The notes under the pieces are model-generated. The model made no database searches. It was not told the DNA's origin and saw only the letters and a program-made list of their open reading frames with translations. From Planctomycetota bacterium (GTDB lineage Bacteria; Planctomycetota; Planctomycetia; Isosphaerales; Isosphaeraceae), in contig JAJYDH010000104.1 in assembly GCA_021777685.1 (NCBI GenBank), positions 1 through 14,458 on the forward strand: a stretch of 14,458 nucleotides of DNA, in the 5' to 3' direction. A program made the translations under genes and the position numbers. Positions 6,221 to 12,955 of the stretch are shown piece after piece; the stretch's first letter is position 1; each line of letters starts with the position of its first letter.

Positions 6221-7219
6221 ATGAAGATGACGACCCTCGGCGACACGGGATTGGCGACCTCGCGGATCGGGCTCGGCCTGGCGGCCCTCGGGCGGCCCGG
6301 CTACATCAATCTCGGCCACTCGGACGACCTCCGGGCGGGCCGCGACGTCGCCTCGATGGAGGCCCGGGCCCAGGTCGTGCTCGACGCCGCCCGGTCGGCC
6401 GGGGTCCGCTACTTCGACGCCGCCCGATCCTACGGCCGGGCCGAGGACTTCCTCGCCGGCTGGCTGGCGAGCCGCCGGATCGGGCCCGGTGAGGTCACGA
6501 TCGGCTCGAAATGGGGCTACACCTACACCGCCGGCTGGCAGGTCGAGGCCGACCGGCACGAGGTCAAGGACCACTCGCTCGGCACCCTCCGCCGCCAGGT
6601 CGCCGAGACCCGCGCGGCCTTCGGGCCGTTCGTGGGCCTCTACCAGATCCACTCGGCGACCCTGGAGAGCGGCGTCCTGGACGATCCGGAGGTCCTGGAA
6701 GCCTTGGCCCGCCTCCGGTCGGAATCGGGCTGGAAGGTCGGGCTGTCTCTCACCGGCCCTCGCCAGGCGGAGACGCTCCGGAAGGCGCTGGGGGTCGAAA
6801 TCGGGGGCGAGCGGCTGTTCGACTGCGTCCAGGCGACCTGGAATCTCCTGGAGCCTTCGAGCGGCCCCGCCCTGGAATCGGCCCGAGCCGAGGGCCTGGG
6901 CGTGATCGTCAAGGAGGCCCTGGCCAACGGCCGATTGACGGGCCGGAACGACGACCCGGGGTTCCTCGATCGCCGGCGCCGGCTCGAAGCGGAGGCCGAT
7001 CGCCTCGGGGCGACCCTCGACGCCCTGGCCCTCGCCGCCGTCCTCGACCGGCCCTGGGCCGACGTCGTCCTGAGCGGGGCATCGACGGTCGATCAGCTCG
7101 CCTCGAACCTGACGGCCCTCGAAGTCCCCTGGGACGACCGGGCCGAGGCCAACCTCCAATCTCTCCAGGAGCCCCCGGACGCCTACTGGACGGCCCGCTC
7201 GCGTCTATCCTGGAATTGA
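6221..7219 (+). CDS. Aldo/keto reductase
   Basis: NADPH-dependent oxidoreductase of the AKR superfamily, 332 residues, predicted cytosolic with no signal peptide or membrane helix. The catalytic tetrad is visible: Asp66 and Tyr71 in YFDAARSYGRAED, Lys97 in TIGSKWGYTY and His144 in LYQIHSAT. The opening TTLGDTGLATSRIGLGLAALG is the usual AKR start, and late motifs include GLGVIVKEALANGRL (225-239) and DVVLSGASTVDQLASNL (281-297), the region that contacts the coenzyme phosphate in this family. The ATG at 6221 is chosen because the family N-terminus begins there; the frame is open 54 codons further upstream to 6059, but that stretch is arginine- and proline-rich and unlike the family. The upstream ribosome site is weak. 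The physiological aldehyde or ketone is not predictable. It is divergent from the ACT protein and followed by a long non-coding gap. Confidence 0.93.
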   Translation: MKMTTLGDTGLATSRIGLGLAALGRPGYINLGHSDDLRAGRDVASMEARAQVVLDAARSAGVRYFDAARSYGRAEDFLAGWLASRRIGPGEVTIGSKWGYTYTAGWQVEADRHEVKDHSLGTLRRQVAETRAAFGPFVGLYQIHSATLESGVLDDPEVLEALARLRSESGWKVGLSLTGPRQAETLRKALGVEIGGERLFDCVQATWNLLEPSSGPALESARAEGLGVIVKEALANGRLTGRNDDPGFLDRRRRLEAEADRLGATLDALALAAVLDRPWADVVLSGASTVDQLASNLTALEVPWDDRAEANLQSLQEPPDAYWTARSRLSWN

Positions 7220-7677
7220 TGCCGGCAAAATAGATAATCTCAGGCGACTGGCGAAATCTTCGGGCTGGCGGCAAACAGGGTGGGATGAATGGCCCTGGGT
7301 TGCACTTTCATTCATTGCACCATGTTTGATCGTGGCAATCTGGGCATTCAAGAGAATTCAAGATCGCGAATCTGAGATTATAAATTGCCAAATCTCCCCA
7401 AAATTCCACGAGTCGTCTCGATGAGTTCGAGGAAAAGGGCCAGATCGAGCGGCCCCAAAAATCCGAACCCAACGACGAGCCCGATCGGCCCCGAGGCGGC
7501 ACCGTCCGGGTCGAACCCATTTCCTCCTCGGCATCTTTAAGAGGAACCCAACGAGACCGCCCGAGAACGCCGAGGGAGCCGGCCGCGACGAGCCCACCCG
7601 GCCGCGATACTATCGTTCCGTTCCGGCCCATTGAACACACTTTTTCCCGGATGATCGGGCCCGACCGGCCGGCGAGC

Positions 7678-7707
7678 TTGATATCGGCCCGTCCGCGACC
7701 TTATGCT
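7678..7707 (+). promoter_or_regulatory. Candidate sigma-70 promoter of the hybrid kinase
   Basis: TTGATA (7678-7683) and TATGCT (7702-7707) are separated by 18 bp, matching consensus at five and four of six positions. This would give a 5' leader of about 145 nt. A 10-bp palindrome TCGGGCCCGA (7655-7664) lies just upstream. The call rests on hexamer matches only. Confidence 0.35.
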
Positions 7708-7846
7708 CGTATCCCACCCTTCGGCGGGAGCCCCGAAAAGCGGACCTCGGGTCGGGATGGCGCGGGATTTGTAAGCTTTCGAGAGGGCATTCTTCGTCGG
7801 TATCAGAACGGTCGTGAAGCGGACTTGTCCGGCGTCGCTCGATGAC

Positions 7847-7851
7847 GGGAG
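7847..7851 (+). promoter_or_regulatory. Ribosome-binding site setting the GTG start of the kinase
   Basis: GGGAG lies 9 nt before GTG at 7861. This supports that start over the in-frame ATG at 7927, which lacks a comparable site at good spacing. Confidence 0.65.
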
Positions 7852-7860
7852 CGCACCCGC

Positions 7861-10800
7861 GTGGTAGACAGCCGAGGAGCATCGGGCCCGGGCGCGGGGG
7901 GGAACTTCCTCTCGAGCGGTGGTGAGATGGGCGCGCTCATCCGGGCGACCGACTGGTCGAAGACGGCCATCGGCCCGCCCGAGTCCTGGCCCCAGAGCCT
8001 GCGCGTCGCGGTCCAGATCCTGCTCACCTCGCGTTACGCGATGTGGCTGGGCTGGGGGCCCGACCTCGCGTATTTCTACAACGACGCCTACCGGCCGACG
8101 CTCGGCGTCAAGCACCCTCGGGCCCTCGGCCGGTCGGCCCGCGACGTCTGGGCGGAGATCTGGCAGGACATCGGCCCCCGGGCCGAGGCGGTGATGCGGA
8201 CGGGCGTGGCCACCTGGGACGAGGGGCTCTTGCTCTACCTGGAGCGGAGCGGCTACCCCGAGGAGACATACCACACCTTCTCCTACAGCCCGATCCCCGA
8301 CGATGACGGGGGCGTCGGCGGGCTCCTCTGCGTGGTCACGGAGGACACCGACCGGACCATCGACGAGCGGAGGTTGGCCCTGCTCCGCGAGCTGGCGTCG
8401 GACCTCGCCGGGACGAACGAGGAGGAAGCTGTCTGCTCGATCGTCGAGCGGCGGATCGAGGCCCGGCCCAAGGACCTGCCCTTCGCCCTCATCTATCTCT
8501 TCAACGAGGGGGGTACGGAGGCCCGGCTTGCCTGCTCTCCCGGGATCGGTGCGGGGGGGCCGGCGTCGCCCGAGATCATCGAGCTGGGCCGCGCCGGGGC
8601 CCCCTGGCCGGCGTCGGAGATCCTCGAAAAGGGCGCCCCGGTGCTGGTGGAGGACCTCGCCTCCCGGTTCGACTCGCTGCCGACGGGCGTCTGGGACCGG
8701 CCGCCGAGGGCGGCGGTGGTCGTCCCGATCGTCGGCCAGGGCGGGGGCCTGCCGGTCGGGTTCCTGGTCGCCGCGATCAACCCCTATCGGCCGTTCGACC
8801 CGGCCTATTCCGGGTTCGTCGAGCTGCTGGCCGGCCAGGTCGCCGCCGGGCTGGCCAACGCCCGGGCCTACGACCAGGAGCGGAAGCGGGCCGAGGCCCT
8901 CGCCGAGATCGACCGGGCCAAGACCGTCTTCTTCTCGAACGTCAGCCACGAGTTCCGGACACCCCTGACCCTGCTCCTGGCCCCCGTCGAGGACTCGCTC
9001 CAGGCCGCACTGGACCCCGAACAGCGTGAGCGGATGGAGGTCGTCCAGCGGAACGCGCTCCGGCTCCAGAAGCTGGTCAACACCCTGCTCGACTTCTCGC
9101 GGATCGAGGCGGGCCGGATCGAGGCCAGCTACGAGCCGACCGACCTCGCCGCGTTCTCGGCCGAGCTGGCGAGCGTCTTCCGCTCGGCCGTCGAGAGGGC
9201 CGGGATGCGGCTCGTCGTCGACTGCCGGCCGCTCTCCGGGCCCGCGTTCGTCGACCGCGACATGTGGGAGAAGGTCGTCCTCAACCTCCTCTCGAACGCC
9301 TTCAAGTTCACCCTGGAGGGGGAGATCGAGGTCACGCTCCGCCAGGAGGGCGGGTCGGCCGTGCTCCGGGTCCGCGACACCGGCACGGGCATCCCCGAAG
9401 AACAACTGCCGAAGGTCTTCGAGCGGTTCCACCGGGTCGAAGGCGCCCGGGCGCGGACGCACGAGGGGACCGGCATCGGGCTGGCCCTGGTCCGCGAGCT
9501 GGTCGGGCTCCACGGCGGCCGGGTGGATGTCGAGAGCGTCGAGGGGCGAGGGACGACCTTCACCGTCGCCATCCCGATGGGCGACGCCCACTTGCCGAGG
9601 GAGCGGGTCGGCGCGGGCGGGGAACGGGCACCGTCCACCGCCCTGGGCGCCGGCCACTACGTGGAGGAGGCGTTACGCTGGACCCCCGACGTCCGGAAAA
9701 GTCCCGACGCCCCGGACGCCCGCCCCGGTGCTTCCGGGAGGCCGATGGTCCTCCTCGCCGACGACAACGCCGACATGCGGGACTACGTCCGCCGGCTGCT
9801 GTCCGCCCGTTATGACGTCCAGGCCGTGCCCGACGGCGAGGCGGCCCTGGAGGCCATCCGTGCCCGGCCTCCCGAGCTGGTCCTGACCGACGTGATGATG
9901 CCCCGGCTCGACGGCTTCGGCCTGCTCCATGCCCTGCGGGCCGAGCCCCGGACCCGGGCGATCCCGGTCATCATGCTCTCGGCGAGGGCCGGCGAGGAGT
10001 CGCGGGTCGAGGGGCTGGAGGCCGGCGTCGACGACTACCTCATCAAGCCCTTCGGCGCCCGCGAGCTGCTCGCCAGGGTCGCCGCCCACCTGGAGCTGGC
10101 CGGGGTCCGCCGCGAGGCCGCCCGGGTCGAGCGGGCCCTCCGCGAGGAGGCCGAGGACGCCCGAGAGCGGGCCTCGCGGATCCTGGAGAGCATCGACGAC
10201 GGCTTCCTGGCCCTCGACCGCGACTGGCGGTTCACCTACGTCAACGCCGCGGCCGAGCGGCTGACCGGCCTGTCGAGGGGCCTGGCCATCGGGAGCGTCC
10301 TCTGGGACGCCTTCCCCGGCTCCTTCGAGAGCGAGTTCGGCGCCCGCTATCGGGCCGCCGTCGCCGAGCAGATCACCACCGAATTCGAGGGGTTCTACGA
10401 GCCCCTGGGCCGCTGGTTCGACATCAGGGCCTATCCCTCGAAGGACGGCGGCCTCTCGATCTACTTCCGCGACATCACCGAGCGCAAGTGGGCCGACGCC
10501 GAGCGCGAGCGGCACCTGGCCCGCGAGCGTCAGAGGTCCGTCCAGCTCCAGAAGCTGGCCGAGGTCTCGATCCGGGTCTCGGCCGCTCACGACGTCCCGT
10601 CGGTCGTGGGCGTCGTGACGCAAGAGGCCCGCGACCTGATCGAGGCCCACCAGGCGATCACCGGGATCGCCCTCGACCAGAACTGGTCGCAGCCCATCAG
10701 CCAGGTCTCGCTCTCGGAGAAGTACGCGGCCTGGCGCTCCCACGACCCCAGGCCCGACGGCACCGGCATCCACGCGATCGTCTGCCGGACGAATCGCCCC

Positions 10801-12171
10801 CTCCGGCTGACCCAGGAGGAGCTGGAGCGGCACCCGGACTGGAAATCCCCCGGCGAACACCACGCCGACCGTCCGCCGATGCGGGGCTGGCTCGCCGCGC
10901 CGCTCGTCGGCCGCGATGGGAAGAACCTGGGCCTGATCCAGCTCTCGGACAAGTATCTCGGCGACTTCACCGAGGACGACGAGGCGATCCTGGTCCAGCT
11001 CGCCCAGCTCGCCTCGATCGCGGTCGAGAACGCCCGGCTGTACCAGGAACTCCGCGGGAACGACCGCCGGAAGGACGAATTCCTCGCCATGCTCGCCCAC
11101 GAGCTGAGGAACCCCCTGGCCGCGATCAGCAACGCCGTCACCCTGTCGAGGCGATCGGGGCTCCGCGAGCAGGTCGAGTGGAGCATGGACGTCGTCGGCC
11201 GCCAGTTGAAGCACCTGACCCGGCTGATCGACGACCTCCTCGACGTCTCGCGGATCAGCCGGGGCAAGATCGAGCTCCGCCGCGACCTCCTCGACGTCGC
11301 GCCGATCCTGGACGCGGCCGTCGAGACCGTCCGTCCGCTCGTCGAGGAGCGGAAGCACCGGCTGACCGTCGAGGTCGACCGGGGGGGCCTCTGGGCCAAC
11401 GTCGACCCGACCCGGCTGGAGCAGGTGGTCACCAACATCCTGATGAACGCCGCCAAGTACAGCGAGAACGGCGGGAAGATCCGGATCTCGGCCGCCCTCC
11501 AGGAGGGCCAGGTCGCCATCGCGGTGAGGGATACCGGCGTCGGGATCGCGCCCGAGAAGCTGCCCGAGATGTTCGAGCTGTTCGCGCAGGGGGACCGCTC
11601 GCTCGCCCGGTCCGAGGGGGGGCTGGGGATCGGCCTGACGGTGGTCAAGAAGCTGGTCGAGCTGCACGGGGGCACCGTCACCGCCCTGAGCGAGGGGCCG
11701 GGCAAGGGGAGCGAGTTCATCGTGAGGCTCCCCGAGGCCGCGCGACCGGACCCGAAGCGACCCCGGGTCGCCCGGCCCGAGCCGGCCGAGAGGCGCCCGG
11801 CCCGAGTGCTCGTCGTCGACGACAACGTCGACACCGCCCGGGGGATGGCCAGGCTCCTCAGGCTGATCGGCCACGACGTCCGGGCCGCCCACACCGGCCC
11901 CGAGGCGATCGAGATCGCCCGCGACTTCCGCCCCGAGTTCGTGCTCCTGGACATCGGCCTGCCCGGCATGGACGGATACCGGGTCGCCTCGACCCTCCGA
12001 GGCGAGGAGTTCGGCAGGGACGCCGTGATCGTCGCCGTCTCCGGCTACGGCCAGGACGAGGACCGCCGCCGGAGCCGCGAGGCCGGGTTCGATTACCACC
12101 TGGTCAAGCCCGTCGACCACGATGCCCTGCTCGGGCTCCTCAAGACCAAGGGGCGTGCCAACGGGCCTTGA
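7861..12171 (+). CDS. Double hybrid sensor histidine kinase (PAS-GAF-HK-REC-PAS-GAF-HK-REC)
   Basis: A 1436-residue signalling protein holding two complete hybrid-kinase units. Unit one: PAS-like sensor (about 25-165), GAF (170-335), HisKA with His363 in NVSHEFRTP, HATPase with NLLSNAFKF (474-482), DTGTGIPEEQ (506-515) and GTGIGLALV (536-544), and a receiver with Asp634/Asp635, phospho-acceptor Asp677, Ser707 and Lys729. Unit two: PAS (about 770-875, ending FRDITERK), GAF (890-1064), HisKA with His1080 in MLAHELRNP, HATPase with NILMNAAKY (1192-1200), DTGVGIAPEK and GLGIGLTVV (1254-1262), and a C-terminal receiver with Asp1320/Asp1321, Asp1364, Ser1394 and Lys1416. All key residues are intact in both units. 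No transmembrane helix or signal peptide is seen, so it should sense cytosolic cues. No DNA-binding domain is attached and no separate response regulator or Hpt gene lies nearby, so its output is unknown. GTG at 7861 is chosen from the GGGAG site. Confidence 0.96.
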   Translation: MVDSRGASGPGAGGNFLSSGGEMGALIRATDWSKTAIGPPESWPQSLRVAVQILLTSRYAMWLGWGPDLAYFYNDAYRPTLGVKHPRALGRSARDVWAEIWQDIGPRAEAVMRTGVATWDEGLLLYLERSGYPEETYHTFSYSPIPDDDGGVGGLLCVVTEDTDRTIDERRLALLRELASDLAGTNEEEAVCSIVERRIEARPKDLPFALIYLFNEGGTEARLACSPGIGAGGPASPEIIELGRAGAPWPASEILEKGAPVLVEDLASRFDSLPTGVWDRPPRAAVVVPIVGQGGGLPVGFLVAAINPYRPFDPAYSGFVELLAGQVAAGLANARAYDQERKRAEALAEIDRAKTVFFSNVSHEFRTPLTLLLAPVEDSLQAALDPEQRERMEVVQRNALRLQKLVNTLLDFSRIEAGRIEASYEPTDLAAFSAELASVFRSAVERAGMRLVVDCRPLSGPAFVDRDMWEKVVLNLLSNAFKFTLEGEIEVTLRQEGGSAVLRVRDTGTGIPEEQLPKVFERFHRVEGARARTHEGTGIGLALVRELVGLHGGRVDVESVEGRGTTFTVAIPMGDAHLPRERVGAGGERAPSTALGAGHYVEEALRWTPDVRKSPDAPDARPGASGRPMVLLADDNADMRDYVRRLLSARYDVQAVPDGEAALEAIRARPPELVLTDVMMPRLDGFGLLHALRAEPRTRAIPVIMLSARAGEESRVEGLEAGVDDYLIKPFGARELLARVAAHLELAGVRREAARVERALREEAEDARERASRILESIDDGFLALDRDWRFTYVNAAAERLTGLSRGLAIGSVLWDAFPGSFESEFGARYRAAVAEQITTEFEGFYEPLGRWFDIRAYPSKDGGLSIYFRDITERKWADAERERHLARERQRSVQLQKLAEVSIRVSAAHDVPSVVGVVTQEARDLIEAHQAITGIALDQNWSQPISQVSLSEKYAAWRSHDPRPDGTGIHAIVCRTNRPLRLTQEELERHPDWKSPGEHHADRPPMRGWLAAPLVGRDGKNLGLIQLSDKYLGDFTEDDEAILVQLAQLASIAVENARLYQELRGNDRRKDEFLAMLAHELRNPLAAISNAVTLSRRSGLREQVEWSMDVVGRQLKHLTRLIDDLLDVSRISRGKIELRRDLLDVAPILDAAVETVRPLVEERKHRLTVEVDRGGLWANVDPTRLEQVVTNILMNAAKYSENGGKIRISAALQEGQVAIAVRDTGVGIAPEKLPEMFELFAQGDRSLARSEGGLGIGLTVVKKLVELHGGTVTALSEGPGKGSEFIVRLPEAARPDPKRPRVARPEPAERRPARVLVVDDNVDTARGMARLLRLIGHDVRAAHTGPEAIEIARDFRPEFVLLDIGLPGMDGYRVASTLRGEEFGRDAVIVAVSGYGQDEDRRRSREAGFDYHLVKPVDHDALLGLLKTKGRANGP

Positions 12172-12206
12172 GGGGCCATCTCGGTTTCTAGATCCTGTAG
12201 TAGTCC

Positions 12207-12214
12207 ATGTAATC
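12207..12214 (+). repeat. Left 8-bp direct repeat ATGTAATC
   Basis: Identical to 12414-12421. The pair brackets the repeat cluster and could be a target-site duplication, although the hairpins do not begin immediately next to it. Confidence 0.4.
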
Positions 12215-12231
12215 TCATTTCGTATCATGTC

Positions 12232-12300
12232 AAGGTGGGCAGTGCCCACCCTACGAGATTGCAACCAAAGGCTTTATGTAGGGTGAGCGCCGCCCACCTT
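12232..12300. repeat. Imperfect 23-bp inverted repeat, first hairpin of the cluster
   Basis: Arm 12232-12254 (AAGGTGGGCAGTGCCCACC + CTAC) pairs with 12278-12300 at 20 of 23 positions around a 23-nt spacer. The left arm is itself a near-perfect 17-nt palindrome, GGTGGGCA-G-TGCCCACC. All three mismatches are transitions, as expected of an old, drifting element or a drifting RNA stem. Confidence 0.85.
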
Positions 12301-12328
12301 TTCCACAAATTTAGAGTTGAAGGACCAT

Positions 12329-12406
12329 TAGGGTGGTTCGAGCCCTGGGCGAAACCCACCGGTATTTTGAGGATGGTGGGGCTCGCCCGGGGCTCGACCC
12401 ACCCTA
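12329..12406. repeat. Imperfect 32-bp inverted repeat, second hairpin of the cluster
   Basis: Arm 12329-12360 pairs with 12375-12406 at 28 of 32 positions around a 14-nt AT-rich loop, GGTATTTTGAGGAT. Outer ends are TAGGGTGG and CCACCCTA, the same ends as the first hairpin and the copy at 12981-13011. It is a REP/MITE-like non-autonomous repeat without coding capacity. Confidence 0.87.
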
Positions 12407-12413
12407 CACATAG

Positions 12414-12421
12414 ATGTAATC
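12414..12421 (+). repeat. Right 8-bp direct repeat ATGTAATC
   Basis: Second copy of the direct repeat at 12207-12214, 7 bp outside the end of the second hairpin. Confidence 0.4.
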
Positions 12422-12451
12422 GGCCCGACCAGCGCAGGAACGGCCGGCGGT

Positions 12452-12955
12452 CTACCGACGATCTCTCAGGGATCTGATCCATCCCACCAGCATGCCGATG
12501 CCCATAGCGAAAGTCATCAGGATGCCGCCAGTGCCGACGGTGGCGATGAAGCCGCCGAGCACGCCATTCGCCGAAATCATCGGCGAGTGATCGGCCGCCT
12601 GGCGCCAGCCGGCCGCCGCTCGAAGGCCGATCGCACCTGCCAGGACCTGGAGCACCGGGAACAATTGCGAGGCGGCGACGATCCAGCCGCCGACCTCGAA
12701 GGCGATCTTGAATTCGCGAGAGACGGCGGTCAGGCGGCCTGCGGCCCCGAACATGAGCGCGAGCCCGAGCAGCATCCCGACCAGGCCGGCACCGCCGGTC
12801 ACCGCCAGCCCAAGTGCGAACGGGACGATTGCATTGATCCAGTAGACGAGAGCCCAGGTCATGTCCGGCGGCTCCCACGGGGCGACCCGCGCCCTGGGCT
12901 TTTCGGGCTTGTCAACGGGCGGCCCGGCGAAGTCAGGGTCTTGTCGGACGTCCAT
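12452..12955 (-). CDS. Small four-helix membrane protein of unknown function
   Basis: I do not recognise the family. The 167-residue protein has a hydrophilic, proline-rich N-terminus (1-31, including PPVDKPEKPRARVAPWEPP) and four hydrophobic segments at about 34-53, 55-73, 88-112 and 131-160, with short loops, ending in a basic RSLRDRR tail. A charged stretch around 74-87 (GRLTAVSREFKIAFEV) separates the first and second helix pairs. ATG at 12955 is preferred; an in-frame ATG at 13003 would place the first residues inside the repeat at 12981-13011. Codon use and GC content match the neighbours. It overlaps the end of the upstream glycoside-hydrolase-like frame by 23 bp on the same strand and has palindromic repeats on both sides. 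A membrane location is the only firm prediction. Confidence 0.68.
   Translation of the reverse strand: MDVRQDPDFAGPPVDKPEKPRARVAPWEPPDMTWALVYWINAIVPFALGLAVTGGAGLVGMLLGLALMFGAAGRLTAVSREFKIAFEVGGWIVAASQLFPVLQVLAGAIGLRAAAGWRQAADHSPMISANGVLGGFIATVGTGGILMTFAMGIGMLVGWIRSLRDRR

Larger units (their letters stand above)
7220..7860. other. 641-bp non-coding gap, partly AT-rich
   Basis: No gene is supported here. The left third (about 7220-7420) is clearly AT-richer than the flanks and holds a 7-bp inverted repeat, ATGAATG (7285-7291) and CATTCAT (7309-7315). A low-complexity segment around 7349-7395, read on the minus strand, resembles the degenerate tracts that translate as NLRFAILN in many environmental genomes. 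The right part returns to high GC and leads to the kinase promoter. Open frames on both strands show no domain and no start with a ribosome site. Confidence 0.6.
12172..12451. other. Non-coding gap filled by a palindromic repeat cluster
   Basis: This 280-bp gap lies between convergent genes. Most of it is two imperfect inverted repeats of a GGTGGG...CCCACCCTA family (listed separately), bounded by ATGTAATC on both sides. The hairpins could end transcription from either side. No gene is supported. Confidence 0.75.

Noticed and set aside
7380..7845. An open plus-strand frame of about 155 codons ahead of the kinase
   Set aside because: It has no start with a ribosome site until the ATG at 7651, no recognisable motif, and covers the likely kinase promoter.
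7537..9657. A 706-codon open frame on the minus strand opposite the kinase N-terminal half
   Set aside because: It is antisense to clear PAS, GAF and kinase motifs, is arginine/glycine/proline-rich and shows no domain. Long antisense frames are expected in high-GC coding DNA.
9673..12264. An 863-codon open frame on the minus strand opposite the kinase C-terminal half
   Set aside because: Same reason: a low-complexity shadow opposite intact receiver, PAS, GAF and kinase domains; its first codons are the GGTGGGC repeat.
12225..12878. A 217-codon minus-strand frame overlapping the small membrane protein gene
   Set aside because: It is a shifted frame over the membrane-protein gene and runs into the repeat cluster, ending in VGWALPTL-type repeat translation.
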